Shown one piece after another: positions 27,205-36,189 of a stretch of DNA of 64,000 nt. The position numbers were made by a program, and so were the translations under genes. Every line of letters begins with the position of its first letter. Within the stretch, counting starts at the first letter, position 1. A model generated the notes under the pieces. It searched no databases, had not been told where the DNA came from, and saw only the letters and a program-made list of their open reading frames with translations. This stretch comes from UBA1563 sp041671545 (GTDB lineage Bacteria; Bacteroidota; Ignavibacteria; Ignavibacteriales; Ignavibacteriaceae). The stretch spans positions 62,001 through 126,000 of the forward strand of contig JBAZBI010000007.1 of assembly GCA_041671545.1 (NCBI GenBank). The letters are read 5' to 3'.

Positions 27205-28203
27205 TCATAAAGTTGATGAACGCTTGCGTTTCTTTTTCATTGGCAAAGTATCAGCTTTCGCCATAAGCGCCGTAAAGGCCTGTTTTTCATATTCATAAAG
27301 AAGTTCGTAAGCAGTTCCGTTTTTATGTTTATAGGCAGATGCCATTTGTAGTTGATAGAGATCTATCCGTTTGCTCAATTCTTTTTCGTCATACTTCATG
27401 AATTGCTTAATATTTTTTGCTGCATTTTTTTGAGCTTCAATAACTCTTGGGTCGGCAGGTTCCCACTCCATCCTGGGTTTTAATCCTTCTTCCGGCTCCT
27501 CTTCAACACATTTTGTTTTTGCTTTATTGCCTTCTTTTTGCTCATCGTTCCATTGTTTAATTTTAATAGCTTCTTCTATCAAATGGTAATGCATTTGGTT
27601 GATTATTGCTTTCTCTTTGTCTTTAATTTCTTCGGCGTACTTACACCATTTATAATAATATTCTTTAAGAGCATTCAACTTGTCTTCAGAAAATTCCAAT
27701 AGCTTTTTTAAGTTCTCAGTTCTTTGGCTGCCAATCTGGTCAAGTAATTTTTGAAATGATTTTATCTTCATTTCCGCCCCACAATTTTTATCTCTTCTGA
27801 TAAGAAACATTTCAAATCTTCCGATGATTTCACTCTGATCCAGAGCATAACCATAAAAATCATCAACCAATTTGTTTTTTACGTGTTTCTTATATTTTAT
27901 TTCAAAAGTTCTTACAAAAAGATTTTCAGCAATACCATATGAATTAATTCCTGTTACAAGCCAAATCATTTCACTTATTCCATTAGAATCCATAGCATAA
28001 ACAGTTTGTGCTTCCTGCGAACCGGCAACACAGTAAAGAAAATCTTCGATGCCGTCTAATTCACCGAAATTAAAAATTGATAAATGTAGTGCATCTTTGA
28101 ATTTATCTTCAAATGCTTTGGTAAATTCCTTTATGTAAAGAATGTCATCTTCTTTATCTTGTTCCGTATGTACATATTTATTTTTTTGCATGCGTTTCAA
28201 CAC
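27205..28203 (-). CDS. Unknown protein paired with the restriction-modification enzyme
   Basis: A 332-residue protein that I do not recognise. It is hydrophilic with long charged helices (about 140-230) and a basic C-terminus ending KKKRKRSSTL. An N-terminal region of about 120 residues contains IFNFGELDGIEDFLYC and LVTGINSYG, which could be a small alpha/beta fold. It begins 3 bp after the stop of the type IIG gene, so both are read from one transcript. Possible roles are an accessory, specificity or anti-phage effector subunit, none of which can be supported from sequence. Confidence 0.8.
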   Translation of the reverse strand: MLKRMQKNKYVHTEQDKEDDILYIKEFTKAFEDKFKDALHLSIFNFGELDGIEDFLYCVAGSQEAQTVYAMDSNGISEMIWLVTGINSYGIAENLFVRTFEIKYKKHVKNKLVDDFYGYALDQSEIIGRFEMFLIRRDKNCGAEMKIKSFQKLLDQIGSQRTENLKKLLEFSEDKLNALKEYYYKWCKYAEEIKDKEKAIINQMHYHLIEEAIKIKQWNDEQKEGNKAKTKCVEEEPEEGLKPRMEWEPADPRVIEAQKNAAKNIKQFMKYDEKELSKRIDLYQLQMASAYKHKNGTAYELLYEYEKQAFTALMAKADTLPMKKKRKRSSTL

Positions 28204-28206
28204 TAT

Positions 28207-31185
28207 CTATTTCGGGTTTTCTAAACCGTAAAGTTTATAAACTTTTATATTTATTTGGTCTTCACAAGATTCGATATGCCTTTCTATTTGTTCTATTTCG
28301 CTTTGCAGTTTAGTATTTGCTTTTTCTTCATTCAAGTCTAAAAGTTGGTCAACAAGTTTATTCAATTTAATGTCGTTTTCTTTATCAATACTTGGTAACG
28401 GAAATTGAAGAATATCACGAATCATTATTTGAGGGAATGTATCATCCTCACTTATTTGAAATTTCTTTTTGTAATACCAGCCAATTAAATTTGAATTTAA
28501 TATCGCTAATAAACTTTTATAACTATAAGTTTTATCTTTTAACTTAAGAACGAATAAAAGCGTATTGCAGTATGAGGTTTCAGAAATGTAGGTCGCAATT
28601 AAAGTTTTACCGGCTATTTTCCTTATAAGAATTTTTTCTCCTTCAAAGACAAAAGGTTTTCTTGGTTCAGCTAACCAATCCCCATAATTAAGCCAGTTGT
28701 TTCCATTCCATAGTAATTTGTACCGACCTATATTTTTCCCGTCATAAAATGGCAGCCATTTTTCACCTTTCTGTATTTCGGAAGTAAAAGGCTTTTCATC
28801 TCTTATTTTTTTTGATTGCTGAGGTTTACCTTTCCCTACCTGATAAACCTTAATACCATAGAATATATCTGCAAACTCAGAAATCGTTTTCTTCCCGGTT
28901 TCAATTTTATCCAAAATGTTCTTTTCAATATTATCGATTTGAATATTGAAAGCGTTTTGATTGAACCACTCTTCCACCTTTACATAAAATTCTTTTTGTG
29001 GATTCGTAATCGAATTGATCGGTTGTTTTTTACCGAAGGTTTTTACTAAAACAATTGAAGCATTGAACTGATTCGCTAATTCTGCTTTTTCTGTAAGAAG
29101 AATAATGGTATCAACCGTTGCACCGGGAAATACATTTGATGGCAATCCAACTATTTCCTGCAATCTTGAGTTACGCAATAAGAACTCGCGGGAGGGTTGT
29201 GTAAATCCTAAGTTCAAAAGTGTATCTGGAATAATTAATCCCAAGAAGCCGTCCCTTTTCAACAACTTTGATGCTCGTTCAATAAAAAGAAGATAGCTTT
29301 CAACCCGCCAAACAGCAGTACTATACTTGCTTTTAATATACTTAGTCTCATCATCAGTAAAGAGAGCGCCATACGGCGGATTCCCAATCACCACATCAAA
29401 TCCACCTTTATTGTTTGTTGTGTAATTAACTTGTGGTTCGAATACCGTTTCTAACTTTTCAGATAACTCAGTAGAATATTCTAATGCTTTTTCTGCGTGC
29501 GCCTTTGCTTGTCTTGCTATTCTTTTCAATTCCTCTTTTGGATCGGGTTCTTCTTTGCGTTCTACAAACACTTCCGGGAATTCTTTTTCCCAATTGAACG
29601 GTTTAGTTTTTTTATCAACTTCAAACAATTCGTTCTCATAAATATCGGTGCTTACTAAACTGTTCCCGCTCTTGATGTTATTTTCAAGCGTTGGTAAAAC
29701 TCTCTCATGGAACATTGATAACTGGTGAGCGATTGATGCTTTTGTTTCACCTTCCATGCATTTCAAAAGCAGACTTAACTTGGTTACTTCCACTGCGTTA
29801 ACGTCAATATCAACGCCGTAAATGTTGTTTAGCAATATCCTTTTCTTTTCGGCGGTGGTTAAATGTCCTTCCGGAGTAAGTGTGTCTTCCTTTCTCCCTT
29901 TTGCAGGCTTGCCGTTGTTTGAATAATAATTTTTATGATAGTTCAACAAATAGTTGTACGCGCCGATCAAGAAACTTCCGCTTCCGCACGCGGGATCAAC
30001 TATTTTTATTTTACTTATTTCTTTAGGTGTTTTCCCTTCAATCAGTTTGCCGACCGTATTCTTTACAATGTATTCAACAATATATTCGGGAGTGTAATAA
30101 ACTCCCCCCGCTTTTCTTACTTCCGGTTTCTCTTCAATCTTTGCGTGATGCGCCGGGGTAATGCGGATTACTTTTCCAAGGAACTGTTCATACGCGCTGC
30201 CTAATATTTCTACTGATAATTCGGAAAACTCATATTGACTTTTGGGAACATAGAGTTCGGAAATGATCGTCTTTATTACCTTGTTATCGATCTTCAGTTT
30301 CTTGCTTATCGTGTCTTTCTTAAAATCAAACAAACCGGAATTGTATTTGTCATCCGCTTCTTTGAAAAGGCTGAAAAGGTTTTGATAATAGTCGCCTTGT
30401 GTTATGGCGGTTTGCAAGTTCCCTTCAGGTTCAACCTTTCTCCCTTCGGCAATCCGTAGGAAAATAATTCTGTCTATCGTTTGTTGAACTACAAAATTTA
30501 TTTCCTCTTCATTAAGCTCTTTGTTATCACGGCTTAAGGAAGTTGCAAGATAGGTTCGCCACCCGTCAAGCGTTTTCAGAAAATCTTTATCTACTGTTTC
30601 CGCTCCTCTTTTGTTTGCTGTTCCCTGTACATATTTGTCAAGACTTCCTCTAAGAACAGATATTCTTGCAAGCGTATCCCAAAGAAAATCAAACTCATTT
30701 AAATATTCACGGAAGGTAAGGTACTTCATTCTCGCAACGGAAGCTTTGTCGGTTTTAAGTGGTTTTTTAGTGCAGTCGTAAATAGCGAACTCTTCAAAGT
30801 CGGTAACAATACTTATTGCAAGTTTTCCGCTCCAACCGTAACGCCTTACTTGATATGCAGGGTGAATATCCTCCTTAATTACAACGCTTGGTTTTTTCGC
30901 TTCAACAAAGAAAAGCTTTTTATCTGAATTTGCCCGGAAAGAATAATCGGGGGCTTTAACCGCATTACCGATCTTTAATTTATCTTCGTGTTTTACTTCG
31001 CGGAACGATTCGGCATAACCTTGTTCATTATCCATATCCCAACCCAACGCTTTGAAGAAAGGATCGATAAAATCTCTGCGCGTTAACGTCTCGTTATAAT
31101 CGGAGTTTTTGTAAGAAGCGTACTGCTCCTCAAAACGCTGTACGAGTTCGGATATTTTTTTATATGCGGTTTCTTTGGTTACCAT
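28207..31185 (-). CDS. Type IIG restriction-modification enzyme (Eco57I-type)
   Basis: A 992-residue single-chain enzyme cutting and methylating DNA. The N-terminus has DFIDPFFKALGWD and a PD-(D/E)XK-like nuclease core (DYSF...FFVEAKKP, then VRRYGWSGKLAI). The methylase has motif I DPACGSGSF at about residue 397 and motif IV NPPYG at about 602, which indicate adenine methylation, plus LLNNIYGVDIDVNAVEV. The C-terminal third (750-960) looks like a TaqI-type target-recognition domain. The length is normal for the class and no frameshift is seen. Together with the downstream unknown gene it forms a small defence locus on the minus strand, flanked by REP-like repeats. Confidence 0.93.
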   Translation of the reverse strand: MVTKETAYKKISELVQRFEEQYASYKNSDYNETLTRRDFIDPFFKALGWDMDNEQGYAESFREVKHEDKLKIGNAVKAPDYSFRANSDKKLFFVEAKKPSVVIKEDIHPAYQVRRYGWSGKLAISIVTDFEEFAIYDCTKKPLKTDKASVARMKYLTFREYLNEFDFLWDTLARISVLRGSLDKYVQGTANKRGAETVDKDFLKTLDGWRTYLATSLSRDNKELNEEEINFVVQQTIDRIIFLRIAEGRKVEPEGNLQTAITQGDYYQNLFSLFKEADDKYNSGLFDFKKDTISKKLKIDNKVIKTIISELYVPKSQYEFSELSVEILGSAYEQFLGKVIRITPAHHAKIEEKPEVRKAGGVYYTPEYIVEYIVKNTVGKLIEGKTPKEISKIKIVDPACGSGSFLIGAYNYLLNYHKNYYSNNGKPAKGRKEDTLTPEGHLTTAEKKRILLNNIYGVDIDVNAVEVTKLSLLLKCMEGETKASIAHQLSMFHERVLPTLENNIKSGNSLVSTDIYENELFEVDKKTKPFNWEKEFPEVFVERKEEPDPKEELKRIARQAKAHAEKALEYSTELSEKLETVFEPQVNYTTNNKGGFDVVIGNPPYGALFTDDETKYIKSKYSTAVWRVESYLLFIERASKLLKRDGFLGLIIPDTLLNLGFTQPSREFLLRNSRLQEIVGLPSNVFPGATVDTIILLTEKAELANQFNASIVLVKTFGKKQPINSITNPQKEFYVKVEEWFNQNAFNIQIDNIEKNILDKIETGKKTISEFADIFYGIKVYQVGKGKPQQSKKIRDEKPFTSEIQKGEKWLPFYDGKNIGRYKLLWNGNNWLNYGDWLAEPRKPFVFEGEKILIRKIAGKTLIATYISETSYCNTLLFVLKLKDKTYSYKSLLAILNSNLIGWYYKKKFQISEDDTFPQIMIRDILQFPLPSIDKENDIKLNKLVDQLLDLNEEKANTKLQSEIEQIERHIESCEDQINIKVYKLYGLENPK

Positions 31186-31239
31186 GTTTTAATTCACTAC
31201 AAATTATTTTTTGTCTATATCAAATTTACATTTTTATAA

Positions 31240-31390
31240 TGTCATGCCTACGGCATTCCGTTCTCATTTTTTATTCCGTTTCTACCAATCTCTCATCCCT
31301 CCGGGATGAAGAATCATAAATCCCGTTAGGGATTTGATATTGGTAGATAATTAAACAAACGAAACAACTAAAATCCCGTAAGGGATGACA
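31240..31390. repeat. Nested REP-like palindromes upstream of the restriction gene
   Basis: Short palindromes: ATGCCTACGGCAT at 31244-31256, CATCCCTCCGGGATG at 31294-31308, AAATCCCGTTAGGGATTT at 31318-31335 and ATCCCGTAAGGGAT at 31373-31386. TCTACCAAT (31281) and ATTGGTAGA (31339-31347) enclose the two central hairpins as an outer stem, giving a compound structure. Confidence 0.75.
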
Positions 31391-31427
31391 TATTCTCTCA
31401 CCATTCCACTGTTAACAATCCTTAATT

Positions 31428-32081
31428 TCATTTACCTTCTATTCCATTTTGCTTTGGGGATAACGGATCTGTTAGATCGAAACTAAATCTTCCAAAATCT
31501 AAGGCTTCTCCGGTTAAGGTCATTCCATCTTTTGAAAGTTGGAGATTGATGATATGACCTGTTTGTGCATCTACACCATCCTTGTAAGGAAACTTCGTGA
31601 AAACCGGATTAGTTAAACTGTCGGCAACTACATCATAAATAAAAAACATTCTGCTTCCGGCTATCACAACAAAATTTTTATCCCCTTCAAACTTATCTAA
31701 CAATCTGTATGGATAATCCGGACTCATGTTGATCGGGAGAACAATTCTTTTGGTAAGATACACACGGCAATGCCCTACATGATAAACTAATAATACACGA
31801 TAACTATTTCCAAATTTTTTGTCGTAAGTGGAAGAGTCGGCGGTTATTCGAATAACTATGTTTAAACTCTTGAATTCAATGTCATGATTTCGATAGGTAG
31901 AATCCTGTCCGAAAGAAACACCAACGAATATTAAAACTAGAAATAAACAAAACTTATATGTTTTTGATAATGCGATAATAGAGATCAAATTATTTATACT
32001 TGGAGCTACCCAACTCTCGTAGGTGTTATCGTTTTTGAGGATTCTTTTTAGATCGGTGGTATTTGTTAAACGGTGTTCCAA
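31428..32081 (-). CDS. Exported hypothetical protein
   Basis: An ORF of 217 residues from ATG 32081, but the hydrophobic export signal (KFCLFLVLIFVGVSFGQ) begins only at about residue 42. A TTG at 31988-31986 would give a normal signal peptide and a 186-residue protein, so the true start is likely there. The mature part is beta-rich, with DIEFKSLNIVIRITADSSTYD and KFEGDKNFVVIAGSRMFFIYD. I do not recognise the family. It is followed on the same strand by the palindrome cluster and the restriction gene. Confidence 0.6.
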   Translation of the reverse strand: MEHRLTNTTDLKRILKNDNTYESWVAPSINNLISIIALSKTYKFCLFLVLIFVGVSFGQDSTYRNHDIEFKSLNIVIRITADSSTYDKKFGNSYRVLLVYHVGHCRVYLTKRIVLPINMSPDYPYRLLDKFEGDKNFVVIAGSRMFFIYDVVADSLTNPVFTKFPYKDGVDAQTGHIINLQLSKDGMTLTGEALDFGRFSFDLTDPLSPKQNGIEGK

Positions 32082-32230
32082 GCTTCTATTCCCAAGCCCT
32101 TTTACTTAGTTTAATTGGTGAGTTAAAACTAAAACTATTTTCCCATTTGTGCAAGAAAAAAACAATATTTTATTCCTTCGTACAACCTCTGTTAAAAGTA
32201 TAGTGTTTTTTCAGCAACCAATTTTAATAC

Positions 32231-32361
32231 TCTTAGCTCTGAAAGAGCGGGATATACCAACACAGGGCAAAGCCCTGTGAAAAAATGAACAGAGAACTAT
32301 TCAAGCCCTGCAAGGGCGAAATAAATTTCAGCTCCCAAACTTATAACGCCCCTTCAGGGCT
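32231..32361. repeat. Palindrome-rich direct repeat, copy A (131 bp)
   Basis: The copy is built from GCTCTGAAAGAGC, CACAGGGCAAAGCCCTGTG, GCCCTGCAAGGGC and GCCCCTTCAGGGC hairpins. It is repeated with few differences at 32588-32719. The same hairpin vocabulary recurs singly at 32409-32430. Confidence 0.85.
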
Positions 32362-32379
32362 CAATTATATAATTTCACT

Positions 32380-32520
32380 TGTCAGCATAGGGCTTCGCCC
32401 ATATGCTGATGTATAACGCCCTTTCAGGGCTAACTCAAAATTTTCCTCAACTCTTATGTTGCGCAAAAAAATATTTTGGTGTTAAATTCTGTAACGCAGA
32501 CTTAAGTCTGCGCTACGGTT
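32380..32520. repeat. Palindromes between the two direct repeat copies
   Basis: A hairpin CAGCATA-GGGC-TTC-GCCC-ATATGCTG near 32381-32406, a GCCCTTTCAGGGC unit, and CGCAGACTTAAGTCTGCG at about 32495-32512, extending with one mismatch to GTA/TAC on the flanks. All are consistent with a REP/BIME-like family. Confidence 0.7.
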
Positions 32521-32587
32521 TTGCATTATTTTAACAATATGTGAACAAATCCTACGGTCCCGTGAACCGGTAACTAATTCTTAATCT

Positions 32588-32719
32588 TCTTAGCTCTGAA
32601 AGAGCGGGATATACTAACACAGGGCAAAGCCCTGTGAACAAAACGAACAGAGAAATATTCAAGCCCTGCAAGGGCGGAATAAACTTCAGATCCCAAACTT
32701 ATTACGCCCTTTCAGGGCT
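32588..32719. repeat. Palindrome-rich direct repeat, copy B (132 bp)
   Basis: Second copy, same order of hairpins as copy A at an offset of 357 bp, with scattered substitutions. It overlaps the first codons of the only long plus-strand ORF in this region, which argues against that ORF's N-terminus being a real protein. Confidence 0.85.
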
Positions 32720-32882
32720 AAAAGAACCATTCGAACTATCGACAAGGTTCAGTTTTCGGTGGGAATTGTCATTAATCATTCATCCCGTTTCCCTTTCCCT
32801 TTCCCTATCATCTCTCAAATATCACCCAATTTCTTCTTTTTCTCAAGAAATCGCGGTTTTTCTCAACATTCACCTCACTTTT

Positions 32883-33434
32883 TTTCACTGTAACCATCAA
32901 ATGTTTCACTGCAACGTGATTCTGAACAACTGTAACTATGTCTCGAATCAATGTAACTCCTCTCTGAATGACTGCGAGGTGACAATGTTTCAGTGCAAGC
33001 TGACATTGTGTCAGTGTAACACTGCCTTGAATCAATGTAAGTGTGCGTCGAATCAATGTAAGTGTGTCTCGAATCAATGCAACATCTCTCTGAACGACTG
33101 CAAGGTGATTTTGAACAACTGTAATCGCTCTCTGAATCAATGTAACTGTGATCCGAATCAATGTGACACCTCTCTGAACGACTGCGAGCATTCAATGTTT
33201 CGCTGCAACTTCTCTCTGAACGATTGCAACTTCTCTCTGAATCGATGTAATTGTGATCCGAATCAACGTAACACCTCTGTGAATGGCTGCGAGCAAAGAA
33301 TGATTTAGTGCAGCTACTCGCTGAATCAATGTAACTTCTCTCTGAACGGATGCGAACAGAGAATGTTTCATTGTAACTTTTCTCTTAAGGACTGCAACTC
33401 TTCTTTGAATCGATATAAGTTTTCAATGTATTGA
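32883..33434 (+). repeat. 21-bp tandem array with exact register (26 units)
   Basis: A TGT/TGC triplet recurs at 32889 and every 21 bp after it to 33393 with no insertion or deletion; the units at 33267 (CGT) and 33414 (TAT) vary. Read in the plus frame, each unit is a heptapeptide of the type N-x-C-N-x-x-L, with Cys in 24 of 26 units. A single in-frame TAG occurs at 33306-33308 and the array continues past it to TGA 33432-33434. The unit sequences have diverged while the length has not. It could be a Cys-rich repeat protein with a nonsense mutation, a non-coding minisatellite, or helically phased DNA sites (21 bp is two turns). Confidence 0.85.
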
Positions 33435-33680
33435 GGGGAGAAGAGCCTGGTTTATGGTAAGTGAAGATTATTCGAGAGTCCCTTTTAAAATAATTGTAAA
33501 CATAATTGAATATCGAATATTGAACAAGGAATCATGAATTTAAAATTGAATTAGAAATTATACTAAATTCATTATTCGAAATTCCTTCTTCATTATTCAA
33601 CATTATTTTTTGGTTCTGGTTTACCCGACAGCTTATTGGCGGGTTTACCATGTTGGGATAAGACGAAAAATCTTCCATTA

Positions 33681-33715
33681 GATGTAGTCCATTTTTCATC
33701 CCTTTGCCCGATTGA
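33681..33715 (+). promoter_or_regulatory. 35-bp upstream motif, copy 5
   Basis: Strong copy: GATGTAGTCC, ATTTTTCATCC, CTTTGCCCGATTGA. CATAACAT follows at 23-30 bp. It ends 64 bp before the Mla permease start. Confidence 0.75.
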
Positions 33716-33779
33716 ATCAACTCACACTTCTTCATATCATAACATGTCAATTTAGAGTTAATCTTAAAGACGTTACTTT

Positions 33780-34622
33780 ATGGAAAAAATAATTTTAGAG
33801 CATTTCCAAAATCGAAAACAGGAAGAAGAAACTGTTCCGAAAAATATTTCCGCAATTATTTCTAATACGGTTGTTGATAAATTCTTTTTAGAAGTCTATT
33901 CGCTTACAATTTTTACAACACGTTTTTTCAAAGAAGTATTTAAACCGCCGTATGAGTTTAACGAACTTGCGAAACAGTCTTTCCTTATCGGCTACAAGTC
34001 GCTTTCTTTGGTAGCCGTTACAAGTTTTATTATCGGGCTTGTACTTACGGTTCAATCAAGACCCACACTGGCAAAGTTTGGAGCAGAATCGTTATTACCC
34101 GTTATGGTAGCGATCTCAATCATACGGGAAATAGGACCGGTGATAACCGCGTTGATCTTTGCCGGAAAAGTTGGATCGGGAATCGGCGCGGAACTTGCAT
34201 CAATGAATGTTACCGAACAAATTGATGCAATGCAGGTATCGCACACTAATCCATTTAAATATCTTGTAGTAACAAGAGTACTTTCCGCCACATTGATGCT
34301 TCCCATATTGGTAGCCTTCTCCGATGCTGTCGGGTTATTCGGTTCATATGTTGCTGTAAATCTAAAAGGTAATGTCACCTCGTATTTATTTTTTTCACAA
34401 ATATTTCAAAGTCTTGAATTCAAAGATCTCTTCCCCGCTTTCATTAAAACTTTTTTCTTCGGCTTTGCGATCGGACTTATAGGTTGCTACAAAGGATATA
34501 ATTCAAATAAAGGAACCGAAGGTGTTGGTAAAGCCGCAAACTCGGCGGTGGTATTCGCATCGTTAATGGTTTTTATAATTGATATGATAGCTGTACAAAT
34601 TACAAGTTTGATGCAAAATTAA
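33780..34622 (+). CDS. mlaE: Mla-type lipid ABC transporter permease (MlaE family)
   Basis: A 280-residue inner-membrane permease of the MCE/Mla phospholipid transporter. The core EIGPVITALIFAGKVGSGIGAE followed by LASMNVTEQIDAM is the signature MlaE block that contacts the ATPase. Five to six membrane helices follow an N-terminal amphipathic stretch of about 45 residues. It starts an operon with the ATPase 8 bp downstream and an MCE protein next. No MlaB or MlaC homologue is adjacent, as is usual outside Proteobacteria. The start at ATG 33780 has only a weak ribosome-binding site. Confidence 0.95.
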   Translation: MEKIILEHFQNRKQEEETVPKNISAIISNTVVDKFFLEVYSLTIFTTRFFKEVFKPPYEFNELAKQSFLIGYKSLSLVAVTSFIIGLVLTVQSRPTLAKFGAESLLPVMVAISIIREIGPVITALIFAGKVGSGIGAELASMNVTEQIDAMQVSHTNPFKYLVVTRVLSATLMLPILVAFSDAVGLFGSYVAVNLKGNVTSYLFFSQIFQSLEFKDLFPAFIKTFFFGFAIGLIGCYKGYNSNKGTEGVGKAANSAVVFASLMVFIIDMIAVQITSLMQN

Positions 34623-34630
34623 ATTAAGCA

Positions 34631-35419
34631 ATGAACAGAATGACAACCGAAACTTCCACCATAGAAATTAAAGATGACAATAAACAGACAAATTCTGTTG
34701 TAGTAGAAATGCAGCATCTTAAAAAATCTTTTGGAGATAAAGAAGTGCTGCTGGATATTAATTTGGTGATGAACAAAGGGGAAAACCTCGTCATCCTTGG
34801 AAAATCGGGAACCGGTAAATCCGTACTAATAAAATGTATCGTTGGCTTGATGGATATTGATGATGGTAAACTCTTATTATTTGGACAAGATATTTCCGAT
34901 CTCAAAGCTGAAGAGTTAACCGAACTACACAGAAAGATTGGTTTTCTTTTTCAAAGCGGTGCACTTTATGACTCGATGACCGTGAGAGAAAATCTTGAGT
35001 TCCCCTTAAAAAGGCAAGTTACTAAAGTTTCTAAAAAAGAAATGGATGAACTTGTAAAAGAAGCGCTGGAAAATGTTGGACTCTCCGATACAATAGATAT
35101 GACCCCTTCAGAACTTTCCGGCGGCATGCGTAAAAGATTAGGGCTCGCTCGAACATTAATTTTAAAACCTGAGATCATGCTTTATGATGAACCTTCAACC
35201 GGGCTTGATCCGATAACATCAAAAGAAATAAGCAACCTCATTCTGGAAGTGCAGAAGAAATATCATACTTCTTCCATCATCATTACACACGATAGAGAAT
35301 GCGCCAAACTCACAGCAAACCGCATCATCGTTATTAAAGATGGAGTATGCGCAGCAGAAGGTACTTATGCTGAACTTGAAAAATCGGAAGATCCATGGGT
35401 GCGGTCATTTTTTGAATAA
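34631..35419 (+). CDS. mlaF: Mla-type ABC transporter ATPase
   Basis: A 262-residue ABC ATPase. Walker A LGKSGTGKS, signature LSGGMRKRL, Walker B IMLYDEPSTGLDP and the H-loop IITHD are all intact, and LFQSGALYDSMTV is the Q-loop of MlaF-type proteins. The extended N-terminus (about 25 residues) is charged. It powers lipid movement together with the preceding permease. Confidence 0.96.
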   Translation: MNRMTTETSTIEIKDDNKQTNSVVVEMQHLKKSFGDKEVLLDINLVMNKGENLVILGKSGTGKSVLIKCIVGLMDIDDGKLLLFGQDISDLKAEELTELHRKIGFLFQSGALYDSMTVRENLEFPLKRQVTKVSKKEMDELVKEALENVGLSDTIDMTPSELSGGMRKRLGLARTLILKPEIMLYDEPSTGLDPITSKEISNLILEVQKKYHTSSIIITHDRECAKLTANRIIVIKDGVCAAEGTYAELEKSEDPWVRSFFE

Positions 35420-35451
35420 GATAAATTAAACAAACTATTTGAGCAGATAAA

Positions 35452-36189
35452 ATGAAACAGAACACGACTAATAAAATCAGACTGGGAATATTTGTTTCCC
35501 TTGGCATAGCGGTATTCATCGTTGGTATATATTTTATCGGTGAGCGGCAGCAATTATTCAGAAGTACTTTTCACATAAGCGGAGTCTTTAAAGATGTTGC
35601 CGGACTTCAAGCAGGAAGTAACGTTCGGTTCGCAGGAATAACTGTTGGAACTATAGAAAATATTGATATCGTAAGTGATACTTCAGTTAGAGTAGAAATG
35701 GTTGTTGATGAAAGCACCCGGAAGTTTATTAAGAAGGATGCTCTTGCAAGTATTGGCTCCGAAGGACTTATGGGAAATAAAATTTTAATTATTAATCCGG
35801 GACCAGGTTTAGAACAGGAAATTCAAAACAATGATATGATCAAGACAGTCCAACCAATTAATCTGGACGAAGTTCTGCTCTCGTTAAAATCAACTATCGA
35901 TAATACCTCCCAAATTACAAATGCTCTATCGAAGATCACCACCGACATTCAAACAGGAAAGGGAACGATTGGAAGATTATTGATGGATCAAGCGTTAGCT
36001 AAAAATTTCGATTCTGCGATCGTTAATCTTAAACTTGGTTCGGCAGGATTAAAAAATCTTATGGATGACGCGAAAGTCAGTTTCGATCAAAACTGGGATT
36101 CTACTTTTGTTAATTTAAGAGAAAGTTCCGCCGGGTTAAAAATACTTTTGGAGAAAGCAAGAAAGAGCTGGCTGCTGTGGGGTTTTTAA
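35452..36189 (+). CDS. mlaD: MCE-domain lipid-binding protein (MlaD-like)
   Basis: A 245-residue protein anchored by one N-terminal helix (LGIFVSLGIAVFIVGIYFIG) with a single MCE domain at about 38-120 (FKDVAGLQAGSNVRFAGITVGTIENI). A long C-terminal helical region of about 110 residues contains two imperfect repeats (FDSAIVNLKLGSAGLKNLMDDA / WDSTFVNLRESSAGLKILLEKA-type). Such proteins form hexameric rings holding lipid. It follows the permease and ATPase genes, as expected. It ends with hydrophobic Trp-rich SWLLWGF. Confidence 0.93.
   Translation: MKQNTTNKIRLGIFVSLGIAVFIVGIYFIGERQQLFRSTFHISGVFKDVAGLQAGSNVRFAGITVGTIENIDIVSDTSVRVEMVVDESTRKFIKKDALASIGSEGLMGNKILIINPGPGLEQEIQNNDMIKTVQPINLDEVLLSLKSTIDNTSQITNALSKITTDIQTGKGTIGRLLMDQALAKNFDSAIVNLKLGSAGLKNLMDDAKVSFDQNWDSTFVNLRESSAGLKILLEKARKSWLLWGF

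Larger units (their letters stand above)
32082..33779. other. Gene-poor repeat-rich region
   Basis: About 1.7 kb with no gene I can support as normal. It holds two copies of a palindrome-rich repeat, a near-perfect 26-bp palindrome, a 21-bp tandem array and copy 5 of the regulatory motif. ORFs on both strands run through the array, but a 21-bp period keeps several frames open automatically. Confidence 0.75.

Noticed and set aside
32808..33195. Two minus-strand ORFs through the same array
   Set aside because: They are open because the repeat unit is a multiple of three. No start context or ribosome-binding site supports them.
32634..33308. Plus-strand ORF of 224 residues through the 21-bp array
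   Set aside because: Its N-terminal 80 residues lie over direct repeat copy B and show no protein-like signal. A 21-bp period keeps frames open without selection. Only the array itself is reported.
32883..33434. CRISPR array
   Set aside because: Units are contiguous 21-bp repeats with no unique spacers, and no cas genes are present.
33532..33750. Minus-strand ORF of 72 residues
   Set aside because: It overlaps motif copy 5 and shows no protein pattern.
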